Assembly (NCBI GenBank): GCA_027623815.1
Contig: JAQBUV010000045.1
Span: 1-20,173 of the forward strand
Direction of reading: 5' to 3'
Source of the DNA: Casp-Chloro-G3 sp002816715
GTDB taxonomy: Bacteria; Chloroflexota; Dehalococcoidia; Lucifugimonadales; UBA3495
Length of the DNA stretch: 20,173 bases
Numbering within the stretch: position 1 is the stretch's first letter; each line of letters opens with the position of its first letter. The notes under the pieces were generated by a model. It was not told where the DNA came from and ran no database searches. It worked only from the letters and a program-made list of their open reading frames with translations. Position numbers and translations under genes: made by a program. This document shows, piece after piece, positions 6,414 through 13,730 of this stretch.

Positions 6414-7295
6414 CTACTTGTCCACTCCCGATAAACTGGCCAGCACCTGAAACAGGGCCGCAAAATCCTGGTCGGCCAGACCCATGCCCCGAGCCGCCGT
6501 CAGCCATTGGTTGCTCAGAGCGGTGGTGGGCAGCGGTACCCCAAGTTCTTGGCCCAGTTCCAGGGCCAGCTTCAAGTCTTTTTGCATCATATTCACGTCG
6601 AACAGCGGTTCGTCGGGCGGGTTTTGAATCAGCGGAATCCGGTACTTCAACGCTGGGGATGCCACCACGCTGTTCAGCAGCACCTCAATGGCGGTCGCTC
6701 TGGGTATGCCGCTCTTCTCCGCCAGCAGGATGCTCTCGCAGAAGGACAATATCTGCACCGGCAGGCTCAAGTTGGTGGCTATCTTCATCGTCACCGCCAG
6801 CCCGTTGACACCCACGTAATTGACCGTGGGCCCAATAGCTTGCAGGATGGGCTTCACCTGATCGAAGATTGTCCGGTCGCCGCCCACCATAATGGAAAGC
6901 TGTCCGGCCAGCAGGGTAACCGAACTGCCCGATACCGGAGCATCCAGCATGTGCGCGCCTTTGGCCGAAACTTGGGAGGCCAATTGCCGGCTGGCCTCAG
7001 GGCTGACCGTGCTCATATCAGCGTAGACGCTCCCTGGCCGCAGACCGGCCAGCAGTCCATCCGGGCCGCTGGTTACGTCGTGCAGTGCATCGGTATCCCG
7101 CAGCATGCTGAGCGTGACCTCAACAGCTTCGGCGACTTCTCGCGGCGTCTCGGCCCAACGCATGCCCAGGTCAATCAGCCACCGGGCCCGGGATTGAGTG
7201 CGGTTGTATCCGGTTACCGTGTGCCCGGCGTCCAGTAGCCGCCTGACCATTGGCCCGCCCATAGTGCCCAGGCCAATGAATCCCACGTTAGCCAT
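6414..7295 (-). CDS. 3-hydroxyisobutyrate dehydrogenase-family beta-hydroxyacid dehydrogenase
   Basis: 293 aa from ATG 7293-7295 (MANVGFIGLGTMG), chosen over an upstream ATG because TGGAGGG lies just before it and the Rossmann fold starts at once. The dinucleotide motif GLGTMG is at 8-13, followed by the family signature GPMVRRLLDAGH. NRT at 31-33, after the second strand, suggests NADP(H) preference. The substrate motif is DAPVSGSSVTLLAGQL at 118-133 and the catalytic Lys is K171 (GLAVTMKIATN). The family oxidises 3-hydroxyisobutyrate or reduces tartronate semialdehyde and related succinic semialdehydes; which one cannot be decided here. In the usual motif SGG is followed by A at the third position; this protein has SGSS. 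It is convergent with the lipoprotein gene and stands alone. The fold assignment is sure, the substrate is not. Confidence 0.93.
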   Translation of the reverse strand: MANVGFIGLGTMGGPMVRRLLDAGHTVTGYNRTQSRARWLIDLGMRWAETPREVAEAVEVTLSMLRDTDALHDVTSGPDGLLAGLRPGSVYADMSTVSPEASRQLASQVSAKGAHMLDAPVSGSSVTLLAGQLSIMVGGDRTIFDQVKPILQAIGPTVNYVGVNGLAVTMKIATNLSLPVQILSFCESILLAEKSGIPRATAIEVLLNSVVASPALKYRIPLIQNPPDEPLFDVNMMQKDLKLALELGQELGVPLPTTALSNQWLTAARGMGLADQDFAALFQVLASLSGVDK

Positions 7296-7403
7296 TACTG
7301 CCCTCCAACTGATTTGCCGACTATGCCAGCAAGCGTATCGCCAGAATAGCACGTGGAATCAGGATAGGCTAATTCTCAATAATCTCTATCTGTTGATAAA
7401 GGC

Positions 7404-7432
7404 TTGTATGTTGCTCTTCGCTTTGCTAAAAT
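7404..7432 (+). promoter_or_regulatory. Putative promoter of the dienelactone hydrolase gene
   Basis: TTGTAT (7404-7409), a 17-bp spacer, TAAAAT (7427-7432). The predicted start near 7439 leaves a leader of about 165 nt, unusually long, that contains the structured elements at 7454-7476 and 7491-7566. Confidence 0.45.
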
Positions 7433-7453
7433 TTGGCCCAACGTGGTCAGGTA

Positions 7454-7566
7454 CGGTGCAACACAGCACTGCACCGGTCCGCAGCCATTGGGTTACGCAC
7501 CGGGAGAACCCGCTAAACTTTTCTCATAAGTTAGCGTATTGTCCTCGCAGTGGTTCTGCCGTAACC
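7454..7566 (+). promoter_or_regulatory. Candidate structured 5' leader RNA (riboswitch-like) before the dienelactone hydrolase
   Basis: A first hairpin is CGGTGCA (7454-7460)/TGCACCG (7470-7476). Then come three nested helices. P1 is GGTTACG (7491-7497)/CGTAACC (7560-7566). P2 is AGAACC (7505-7510)/GGTTCT (7552-7557). P3 is CGCTAA-bulged A-CTT (7511-7520)/AAGTTAGCG (7528-7536), which abuts P2 directly. A 15-nt single-stranded segment (7537-7551) remains. The fold ends 40 nt before the ATG. It matches no riboswitch class that I recognise (no B12 box, TPP or glycine core). With the promoter above it accounts for most of the 311-bp gap 7296-7606. Confidence 0.45.
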
Positions 7567-7606
7567 GAAACAGCGTGACTTTAGTTATCTAGGAGGAGGA
7601 AAGACT

Positions 7607-8422
7607 ATGCCGTCATTTTGGGAACATCTAAGATTTGCCGGTGCAGGGGAAGACGAACCTGGTCAGAGCTACGATGACGCTCATGGCGCTGAAAGCCAGG
7701 ACATGGCTATTTATGTCAGCCATCCCCTGCCCAGCGCTGGGGCCGACTTCCCCAGTATCATCGTGATCCAGGAAGCCTTTGGGGTTAATCGCCATATTGA
7801 GAAGGTCTGCGACCGTTTTGCCGCGGCAGGCTACGTGGCAATTGCTCCGGCGATCTTCCACCGGGAGCATCCCAACCCCAAGCTGGGTTATGGCGACGAA
7901 GACGTCCCGGCCCGCAACCGCTACATGGGCGCTCTGGACGACGCTGAGATCGTTGAGGACATCAACGAAGTCATCAAGTGGACTCAATCAGACCAGTTCC
8001 GGCGCACCAACGGCCAGAAGATTGGTATCGTCGGCTTCTGCGTCGGCGGGCGAATTGCTTACCTAGCCGCTACCAGCTGCCCGGGCATCGACGCCGCGTC
8101 GGTCTATTACGGCGGGCGGATACTGATTCCCATGGGTGAGGGCAATGTTGCTCCCATCGACTTGACCAGCAACATCAAGGTTCCGATCATGGGCAACTTC
8201 GGCGGCAAGGACGAGAACCCGTCCCCAGCCGATGTGGCAACGATTGAAGCAGCCCTCAAGGCCGCTGGCGTAACTTACGACTTCAAGTCCTACCCCGACG
8301 TTGGTCATGGCTTCAACTGTGACGAGCGGGCCAGCTATAATAAAGCTGCCGCCGATGATGCCTGGAGCCGGACCCTGGGCTTCTTCGCCCAGAACCTCAA
8401 GAGCACGGCAGGAGTCAGATAG
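7607..8422 (+). CDS. Dienelactone hydrolase family protein
   Basis: 271 aa, ATG preceded by a long purine-rich Shine-Dalgarno (AGGAGGAGGAAAG). It has an alpha/beta-hydrolase fold with the dienelactone hydrolase cysteine nucleophile: GFCVGG gives C145. The acid is D202 (GGKDENPS), the base H234 (PDVGHGF), and E56 (VIQEAFGVN) matches the Glu that positions the thiol in the family. Family members hydrolyse lactones, such as carboxymethylenebutenolide from chlorocatechol or protoanemonin breakdown, or other small esters. No aromatic ring-cleavage genes are nearby, so the native substrate is open. About 30 residues precede the usual start of the core (MAIYVSHP), longer than minimal enzymes of about 235 aa. 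It is monocistronic, with its own long leader and a strong terminator. Confidence 0.93.
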   Translation: MPSFWEHLRFAGAGEDEPGQSYDDAHGAESQDMAIYVSHPLPSAGADFPSIIVIQEAFGVNRHIEKVCDRFAAAGYVAIAPAIFHREHPNPKLGYGDEDVPARNRYMGALDDAEIVEDINEVIKWTQSDQFRRTNGQKIGIVGFCVGGRIAYLAATSCPGIDAASVYYGGRILIPMGEGNVAPIDLTSNIKVPIMGNFGGKDENPSPADVATIEAALKAAGVTYDFKSYPDVGHGFNCDERASYNKAAADDAWSRTLGFFAQNLKSTAGVR

Positions 8423-8453
8423 ACTTCTCTCCCTTCATTACCCTGGTACCACC

Positions 8454-8487
8454 AGAAGCCCGGGCAATGCGCCCGGGCTTCTCTTTT
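8454..8487 (+). terminator. Rho-independent terminator of the dienelactone hydrolase gene
   Basis: AGAAGCCCGGGC (8454-8465), loop AATGC, GCCCGGGCTTCT (8471-8482): a 12-bp perfect GC-rich stem followed by CTTTT. It lies 31 bp after the stop codon. Confidence 0.9.
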
Positions 8488-8636
8488 AGTCTGTCGCTGA
8501 TGCCAGACCATGAGCTATGTTGGCATATTGTAACTCGTCCCTGGACTGCCTCAGGAACGAGCGGCCCAGTTGGCCTGAATAATTCTGCCGTCGCCCATCG
8601 GTAAACCTGGTTGATGTCGCGTGCACCACTATCATG

Positions 8637-8642
8637 TATAAT
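8637..8642 (+). promoter_or_regulatory. Consensus -10 box before the small membrane protein
   Basis: TATAAT at 8637-8642, about 80 nt before the ATG at 8724. The nearest -35-like element, TTGATG (8611-8616), has a 20-bp spacer, longer than ideal. Nothing else is recognisable between the terminator at 8487 and this site. Confidence 0.35.
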
Positions 8643-8723
8643 GACGCGAGTAATCCCACCAGGTCGGTCACTCCCCAATTGGCATGCTAATCTTCTGACC
8701 GGCCATTGAATAGGAACAGATTC

Positions 8724-9191
8724 ATGGAACAGCCCCAGAACGACCTGATTCACTGGGATAAGCACCGTATACCGGTAAACCTCACCGTCATTTTCTCGCT
8801 GGCGGTGGCAGTATTCGGACTGTATTCCATGTTCACCGGCAACGAAGGGAACATTCGGGGTGAGTTCATTGTGGTGCTCGGCTTGGCCAGCGCCGCCTAC
8901 TCCTGGTTGACCAACCCTCGGAGCTACTTGATCTACCCAGATGCGCTTTTTGTGGTCTATGGTCGGCCCAGAATCAAGAAAATTCTGTTTGAAAACATAT
9001 CCCACCTGGAAATGCGGGAGTTGGTCACGCCAGACCGGCTTCGGGTCTGGATGATTCAGGGTCGGCGAGTGGTGTTGATGGCCAAAAATCCAGAGGAATT
9101 TCACGACAAGTTGCAAGAAGCCCTGGACGACTTCAGAAAGAGGCATCCAGAGTTGGTCGTGGTCGAACCGGACAGTTCTCCGGAGAGCTAG
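8724..9191 (+). CDS. Small membrane protein with a PH-like (bPH) domain, function unknown
   Basis: 155 aa from ATG 8724 with AGGAAC upstream; an in-frame TTG at 8706 would add six residues. Two hydrophobic segments follow a short polar N-terminus (about residues 19-39, NLTVIFSLAVAVFGLYSMF, and 47-64, EFIVVLGLASAAYSWL). They are separated by a short loop. The soluble remainder begins YLIYPDALFVVYGRPRIKKILFENISHLEM. This two-helix hairpin plus strand pattern, with an early RIKKILFENI strand, resembles bacterial PH-like domains of the YdbS/DUF304 type. The end is a charged helix (EFHDKLQEALDDFRKRH) and an acidic tail. The family call is tentative and no function can be assigned. Confidence 0.75.
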   Translation: MEQPQNDLIHWDKHRIPVNLTVIFSLAVAVFGLYSMFTGNEGNIRGEFIVVLGLASAAYSWLTNPRSYLIYPDALFVVYGRPRIKKILFENISHLEMRELVTPDRLRVWMIQGRRVVLMAKNPEEFHDKLQEALDDFRKRHPELVVVEPDSSPES

Positions 9192-9221
9192 GGCCGCGTC
9201 AATCGTGTTTTGATTGGTGGC

Positions 9222-9298
9222 ATCCTTTCCCACAAGGGGAGAGGATGAGGCGAGGGGTATCACCCTCATTCCAGCCTTTTCCCATCAAGGGAGAAGGC
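9222..9298. repeat. Two short palindromes in the gap after the membrane protein
   Basis: ATCCTTTCCC-ACAAGG-GGAGAGGAT (9222-9246) and GCCTTTTCCC-ATCAA-GGGAGAAGGC (9274-9298) are imperfect hairpins of similar sequence. They resemble the TTCTCCC-ATCAAGGGAGAAG-type intergenic repeats common in bacterial genomes. They lie between the convergent ends of the membrane protein and the CoA-transferase gene, and may act as a bidirectional transcript end. No T-tract is present. Confidence 0.5.
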
Positions 9299-9369
9299 GT
9301 CGAGCCAGTCTACTTTAATAGTTGTCAATCCAGGGTTGACACCGCACTAGGAATAGTAGGAATAATCGG

Positions 9370-10548
9370 TCAGTAAATGACCTGCTCTTCCAGCAGGACC
9401 TCTACCTCCGGTGCTGAGATACCGAGCAACTCATCGAACACATAGGAATTGTGCTGGCCCCGGCGGGGCTGGCCGGTCACGCTGGCTTCGACCTCTCCGT
9501 CGAACCGCCAGGGCACCGCTGGCAACACTCGAATATTTCGCTCCGGGTCATGTTCCTGGTACTTCTGGAAGAACCCCCGCTCTCGCAGCTGCGGGTTTTC
9601 CCAAAGTTGATCCACCGTTAACGCAGGCCCCGCCGGCACTCCAACTTTTTGCAATTTCGCCATCAAATCCAAAGATTGCCAATCTCTGGTTGCTGCGCTG
9701 ATTAGCGCGTCGAGAGGCTCTTGGTTATGCCAACGGTCTAGGGCATCGCTAAACCTGGCGTCCCCCAGCAGTTCAGCGCAGTCCAAAGCCTGGCATAAAC
9801 CGCGCCACTGGTCATCGTCGGTCACCGTAATGCCAATCCACTGGTCTTCACCCTGGCACGGATAATTACCCTGGGGAGCGTAAGCCGGATCGCGGTTGCC
9901 CCTTGGCTCGCTGGCACGCTGGTTCATTGAGTAATCCAGGAGCACCTCCGGCAGCAGCATGGTGGTGGCCTCCGCCATTGACAGGTCAATGTACTGACCC
10001 TCGCCGCACTCCCAATAGCGGTGGAGCGCGGCGTTAATCAAGAACACCTCCATCATGCCCACCATCGGGTCGGTCCAGATGCCGCCAATGTCTGGCTCGT
10101 GGCCGGGATAACCCTGCAACGCGCTCCAACCGGTAAAGCACTGGATCAACGTGCCATAAGCCACCTGCTGCATATCCGGCCCGGAGTGGCCTAGTCCCGC
10201 CGAAGACAGCATGATTATCTCCGGCTTAACCCTCCGCAACTCGGCATAGCCCAATCCCAGCCGCTCAATGACGCCGGGAGCGAAATTCTCGATAACCACA
10301 TCACTGATGCTGATCAACTGTTTGGCGAGGTCAATGCCTTTTGAATTCGACAGATTCAGCGTGACGCTCTTCTTCGACTGATTGATGAAATGGCTGATAC
10401 TGCGCTCACGGTAGGGGTCGGGCCGTCGGTTGCTCTCGACGCGAATAACCTCGGCGCCCATCGTTCCCAAATAGCGAGTGCAGGTTGGCCCGGCGATCTG
10501 CCAGCTAAAGTCGGCTATCCGCACTCCGTCCAGGGCTAACTTATCCAT
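9370..10548 (-). CDS. CaiB/BaiF (family III) CoA-transferase, copy 1
   Basis: 392 aa, ATG 10546-10548 with GGAG 9 nt upstream; it ends in TGA. The N-terminus LDGVRIADFSWQIAGPTCTRYLGTMGAEVIRVES is the family hallmark, followed by KKSVTLNLSNSKGIDLAKQLI and DVVIENFAPGVIERLGLGY. The catalytic Asp that forms the acyl-anhydride is D160 in GGIWTDPMVGMMEV. The C-terminal part (VPAGPALTVDQLWENPQLRERGFF) closes the interlocked dimer typical of the family. These enzymes move CoA between carboxylic acids, for example in oxalate, carnitine, (R)-benzylsuccinate or sulfonate breakdown. It is the last gene of a four-gene minus-strand operon, 36 bp after the flavin reductase gene. The donor and acceptor acids cannot be read from sequence. 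Confidence 0.95.
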   Translation of the reverse strand: MDKLALDGVRIADFSWQIAGPTCTRYLGTMGAEVIRVESNRRPDPYRERSISHFINQSKKSVTLNLSNSKGIDLAKQLISISDVVIENFAPGVIERLGLGYAELRRVKPEIIMLSSAGLGHSGPDMQQVAYGTLIQCFTGWSALQGYPGHEPDIGGIWTDPMVGMMEVFLINAALHRYWECGEGQYIDLSMAEATTMLLPEVLLDYSMNQRASEPRGNRDPAYAPQGNYPCQGEDQWIGITVTDDDQWRGLCQALDCAELLGDARFSDALDRWHNQEPLDALISAATRDWQSLDLMAKLQKVGVPAGPALTVDQLWENPQLRERGFFQKYQEHDPERNIRVLPAVPWRFDGEVEASVTGQPRRGQHNSYVFDELLGISAPEVEVLLEEQVIY

Positions 10549-10584
10549 GCGACTTGGCTCCAGCTTTGTCTCCCAGTGGGGTGC

Positions 10585-11223
10585 TCATCGTTGGGTGCCT
10601 CTGGAAACTTCTTCCGGCTGATAGACCGGCCGCACCATCTCAAATACTTCCGATGTATGACAGTACATATTGCCCGCCAGACGCCCGGTGGGTTTGAGGA
10701 TGTGGTGATTGACCCGGTGTCCGTTGAGAATGTCGTCCCGGACGTGCATCAGGACAACTTCCCCAATGACCAGTCCATGCTGGTGGGCACCCTCACCGAG
10801 GGAGATGACCTGCTGCAGCTTGCACTCCATGTTCACCGGGGACTCAGCGACTCGCGGCGGTTTCACCAGGTCTGAGGCCGCTGGCGTCAGCCCGGCAATC
10901 TCAAACTCGCTGACCTCGGCGGGGTATTCGGCGGCAGTCCGGTTCATCGCTTCAGCAATATCATCGACGACCACGTTGACCACGAACTCGCCGGTCTGCT
11001 CAATGTTGGCCAGCGTGTCCTTCGCCTTACCAGCGGTGTGGCGAGAGCAGGAAAACACGATGGTTGGCGGGTCGGAGGCCACCGCATTGAAGAACGAGAA
11101 GGGGGCCAGGTTCATAATCCCATCGGTTGAGATGGTGGATACGAAGGCAATCGGTCGGGGCACCACCACGCCGGTGAGCACCCGATAGAAATTGTCAAAA
11201 GTACGCGGGTCTAGTTTCACCAT
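10585..11223 (-). CDS. Flavin reductase family protein (FMN-binding split barrel)
   Basis: 212 aa, ATG 11221-11223 with CTGGAGG upstream; TGA stop. The N-terminal split-barrel motif PRPIAFVSTISTDGIMNLAPFSFFNAVASDPPTIVFSC (residues 22-60) is diagnostic, followed by KDTLANIEQTGEFVVNVV and a C-terminal HHILKPTGRLAGNMYC. Members reduce FMN with NAD(P)H for a partner monooxygenase or simply bind flavin. In this operon it lies between two CoA-transferase genes. The only obvious flavin-dependent monooxygenase in the window is the luciferase-like protein at 17727-18872, about 6.5 kb away. Pairing with it is possible but unproven. Confidence 0.92.
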   Translation of the reverse strand: MVKLDPRTFDNFYRVLTGVVVPRPIAFVSTISTDGIMNLAPFSFFNAVASDPPTIVFSCSRHTAGKAKDTLANIEQTGEFVVNVVVDDIAEAMNRTAAEYPAEVSEFEIAGLTPAASDLVKPPRVAESPVNMECKLQQVISLGEGAHQHGLVIGEVVLMHVRDDILNGHRVNHHILKPTGRLAGNMYCHTSEVFEMVRPVYQPEEVSRGTQR

Positions 11224-11242
11224 GTTTTACCTCCAGGAAAAT

Positions 11243-12463
11243 TTAGAGTACATTGCCGGCCCGCAAAGCCAGCAACTGCTGGTCGCTCAGCCCTAGACCC
11301 GGCTCGCCAAGAACGTCGTGGTTGTCCTGACCCAGCAGAGGCGCCGGGGACAGTTCAACCCGTTTGCCGGAGCCGAGTTGGAAGGGCCAGCCCGGATAGC
11401 TCAGCTTGCCCGCGACCGGATGGTCGGTTTTGGTAAAAAATTGCCTGGCCTTAAACTGGTCTGATTGGAACAGTTCGGCGGCGGTGTTCATCGGAAAAGA
11501 GGGTATATGCACCGACTGGCATCTTCGATAGACATCTTCCTTGCCCAGGCTGCCCGTCCACGCCGCCAGCATCGGCTCCAGGTCGGTCCAGTTTTCCAGC
11601 CTGCTGTCCCTGGTGGCAAATTTTGGGTCGTTCGCCCATCCAGGACTATCCATCAACTCCACCATACGTTCCCACTGATCTTGCTGGCGGGGGGATATTC
11701 CCACGTAGCCGTCCCGGCAGGGCAGCAGGGCCAATAGCGACTGCCTTCCGTACTCCTGCTTGCTCCGGCCTTTGACCATCTGGCCCAGGCTAAAATTCGC
11801 CAGGGTGGTCTGAGGCAGCACCGCCAGCGACTCCATGCTGGATACGTCCACGTGACACCCAACCCCCTGCACCCGACGCCGGTTCAAGGCCAACATTGAG
11901 GCGGTGGCGGCGGACAGCCCCGCGATGAACTCAGCTTGGTGGGCGGCCAGTTGCAATGGCGGTTGCGACTCAAGAACATCCACCGGGCCGGGGTGTTCCC
12001 GGGAGTGGCCGCTGAGGTTGCTGATGACCAGATTGGAGGCCCGGTAGTTGGCCCAGGGGCCAGTCTGTCCAAAGGGTGTTACCGAGGTCAGCACCAGGTT
12101 GGGATTGCCTTCATGAAAAGCTTGGAAGTCTAGACCAAGGCCCGGCAAATACGAGGGCGTAAAGTTCTCGACCAGTAGGTCGGCCTGCTGCGCCAGTTGC
12201 AGCAGCATTTCCCGACCGGTTTCGGTCTCCAGATTCAGAGTTACTCCCAGCTTGTTGGTGTTCAGGGCCAGAAAAATGCCGCTCTTTTCCGAATCTGGAA
12301 CGTCGCCGGGGAAAGGCCCCATTTTGCGAGCAAGGTCACCGCCCGGCGGCTCCACCTTGATAACCTGGGCTCCCAGGTCGGCTAACATCTTGGCGCAGAA
12401 GGGCGCGCTGATGCCCTGCCCCAAGTCCAAAACCTTTAGTCCAGCCAAAAAATCTACAGCCAC
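11243..12463 (-). CDS. CaiB/BaiF CoA-transferase, copy 2, Glu at the catalytic Asp position
   Basis: 406 aa from GTG at 12461-12463 (VAVDFLAGLKVLDLG), 11 bp after the TAXI-type gene; TAA stop. The family motifs ISAPFCAKMLADLGAQVIKVEPPGGD (18-43), NKLGVTLNLETETG (70-83) and DLLVENFTPSYLPGLGLDF are clear. At the place of the catalytic Asp, four residues before the conserved Gly, the sequence is HQAEFIAGLSAA, giving E178. Glu there occurs in a CoA-transferase subgroup as I recall, but it may also mean altered chemistry. It shares only moderate similarity with copy 1, so the pair is not a recent duplication. It could act on a different acid of the same pathway. Only a weak ribosome binding site precedes the GTG; translational coupling is likely. 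Confidence 0.93.
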   Translation of the reverse strand: MAVDFLAGLKVLDLGQGISAPFCAKMLADLGAQVIKVEPPGGDLARKMGPFPGDVPDSEKSGIFLALNTNKLGVTLNLETETGREMLLQLAQQADLLVENFTPSYLPGLGLDFQAFHEGNPNLVLTSVTPFGQTGPWANYRASNLVISNLSGHSREHPGPVDVLESQPPLQLAAHQAEFIAGLSAATASMLALNRRRVQGVGCHVDVSSMESLAVLPQTTLANFSLGQMVKGRSKQEYGRQSLLALLPCRDGYVGISPRQQDQWERMVELMDSPGWANDPKFATRDSRLENWTDLEPMLAAWTGSLGKEDVYRRCQSVHIPSFPMNTAAELFQSDQFKARQFFTKTDHPVAGKLSYPGWPFQLGSGKRVELSPAPLLGQDNHDVLGEPGLGLSDQQLLALRAGNVL

Positions 12464-12474
12464 TAATCTACTCT

Positions 12475-13395
12475 CTAATTCGCAAAGGGTTTATTCCTCT
12501 GGGTTGTGTAATAACGTTCTGCCCCAGGGTGCAGAGGGCCTCCTGGGTTGAGACACGCAGTGGTCGGATCGAAGTCCGCTGCCGCCGGATGAATATAACG
12601 CACCCGCTCCGGGTGCTCGCAGATGGCGCTGGTTATGGCAAAAACCACATCATTAGGCACCTGGGAGTGAAATCCTAACGAAGTCCCCATCGAGACTGTC
12701 GGTAGCGGATTTTCGACGCTCCCGTAGGCCCCGGCCGGTATCTCCGACGCCTGCCAACCTCGTCGCACCAGTTCATCAATCAGGTCTGGCGAAAGCGGCA
12801 GCACCTTGATGGGACGGAGATTGTGGGCGTCTTGAATTGACGGCGAAGGTATGCCCATGAACTGCCATAGCGCGTTGACCTTTTCCGCCCGGTATAGCTC
12901 CAACTGCTGGTGATAATTCATCGCCGGGATTGCGCCGCCGCCCCAGTCCTCCAGGTCGTCCTCGGATACACCGTAATGAGCCAGCGCAATCTGAAAGACC
13001 AATCGGTCAACCGTGCTGGTGCGGTCAACTGGAATCCGTAGCGGATACCTCTGGTCGAACCATTCCTCCAACGATATCAGCGGGACGCTGGCATCCAACA
13101 CAAAGTGCAGGTGGTTCGCCGTCAGATTGGTGATTCCGATTCGCAACTCCGGCCAAGCCTGGTCGAAAGGGCTATCCCCAACCAAAGCCGCCCGGGTCAT
13201 TGGCGGGTTCAGTATAGCCATTGGCATCTCACCAGAACCTACCCACGCGTGATTGGAAACGCCGCCGCCCTCAACCACCTCAATTGCAATCTCGGGATGC
13301 ACCGCGTTAACCAGGCGCGCAATGCCTTCCAGCAGCACATACCAACTGCCGCCACTGCCCCCGGCCGCCGCCTTTAGCTTTATGGGTGTCGGCAT
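12475..13395 (-). CDS. TAXI-type TRAP receptor-like protein without signal peptide
   Basis: 306 aa from ATG 13393-13395 (MPTPIKLKAAAGGSGGSWYVLLEG). The longer reading frame from 13497 would add 34 residues, runs through the promoter (13441-13470) and offers no signal peptide either. TAXI features: AGGSGGSWY at 10-18, the PEIAIEVVEGGGVSNHAWVGSGEMPMAI stretch at about 34-61, then YPLRIP and the ENPLPTVSMGTSLGFHSQVP region near the C-terminus. The family normally delivers dicarboxylates or similar ligands to a fused 4TM-12TM permease and carries an export signal. Here neither signal, lipobox nor permease gene is present, so the protein is probably a cytoplasmic ligand binder or sensor. It is the first gene of the CoA-transferase operon. 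Confidence 0.85.
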   Translation of the reverse strand: MPTPIKLKAAAGGSGGSWYVLLEGIARLVNAVHPEIAIEVVEGGGVSNHAWVGSGEMPMAILNPPMTRAALVGDSPFDQAWPELRIGITNLTANHLHFVLDASVPLISLEEWFDQRYPLRIPVDRTSTVDRLVFQIALAHYGVSEDDLEDWGGGAIPAMNYHQQLELYRAEKVNALWQFMGIPSPSIQDAHNLRPIKVLPLSPDLIDELVRRGWQASEIPAGAYGSVENPLPTVSMGTSLGFHSQVPNDVVFAITSAICEHPERVRYIHPAAADFDPTTACLNPGGPLHPGAERYYTTQRNKPFAN

Positions 13396-13440
13396 GGTTT
13401 TCTCTTGAAACTGAATGACGAGTTGGAAACGACGTGTTGG

Positions 13441-13470
13441 ATTGTAAGTTGGACTGTATCCCCCAGTCAA
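13441..13470 (-). promoter_or_regulatory. Putative promoter of the TAXI/CoA-transferase operon
   Basis: On the minus strand: TTGACT (13465-13470), an 18-bp spacer, TACAAT (13441-13446). Both boxes match the sigma-70 consensus at 5 of 6 bases. The start of transcription would lie near 13434, about 39 nt before the ATG. Confidence 0.55.
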
Positions 13471-13595
13471 CCAATTTAACGAAACGTATATATCCACAAT
13501 GCCGCCCGATCATAGTACGACCCAGAGACACTGAGCGAATCCTAATGGCCCGCCAGCAACCGACTTTCGCGGCGCTGGGAAATGCCGTGTTTGCT

Positions 13596-13624
13596 TTGAC
13601 ATCCGCCGCTGAGACTGCTATCTT
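13596..13624 (+). promoter_or_regulatory. Putative promoter of the ThDP decarboxylase pair
   Basis: TTGACA (13596-13601, perfect), a 17-bp spacer, TATCTT (13619-13624). Start near 13631 gives a leader of about 100 nt that includes the palindrome at 13671-13700. With the minus promoter at 13441-13470 it leaves about 125 bp between divergent promoters for shared regulation; this explains the 335-bp gap 13396-13730. Confidence 0.55.
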
Positions 13625-13670
13625 TGAGGCTGTTTTCCCGCTAATTTGTTCGGCGAAAACAAGTATCTGG

Positions 13671-13700
13671 GTAGGGGACAAGTTTGAAACCTGCCCCTAC
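13671..13700. repeat. Palindromic GTAGGGG...CCCCTAC element
   Basis: GTAGGGG (13671-13677) and CCCCTAC (13694-13700) flank AGTTTGAAACCT-like internal sequence. It lies in the leader 31 nt before the decarboxylase alpha ATG, so it may form a hairpin in that mRNA. It is similar in style to the GCCGGGTTTCAACCCGGC palindrome at 17678-17697. Confidence 0.5.
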
Positions 13701-13730
13701 TTAATCACTCCACTTTAGGAGATCGGAACC

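Noticed and set aside
6507..7238. 243-codon plus-strand frame over the beta-hydroxyacid dehydrogenase
   Set aside because: Shadow of the dehydrogenase; low-complexity Gln/Arg/His-rich translation without motifs.
7440..7606. Known riboswitch class (cobalamin, TPP, glycine, SAM) before the dienelactone hydrolase
   Set aside because: None of the conserved core sequences of these classes is visible, although the leader is structured.
8415..9269. 284-codon minus-strand frame over the terminator and membrane protein
   Set aside because: It runs through a strong intrinsic terminator hairpin (8454-8487) and opposes the better supported gene at 8724-9191.
13307..13718. Open frames on both strands in the TAXI/decarboxylase intergenic gap
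   Set aside because: No ribosome binding sites or protein motifs; the gap is better explained by two divergent promoters and a palindrome.
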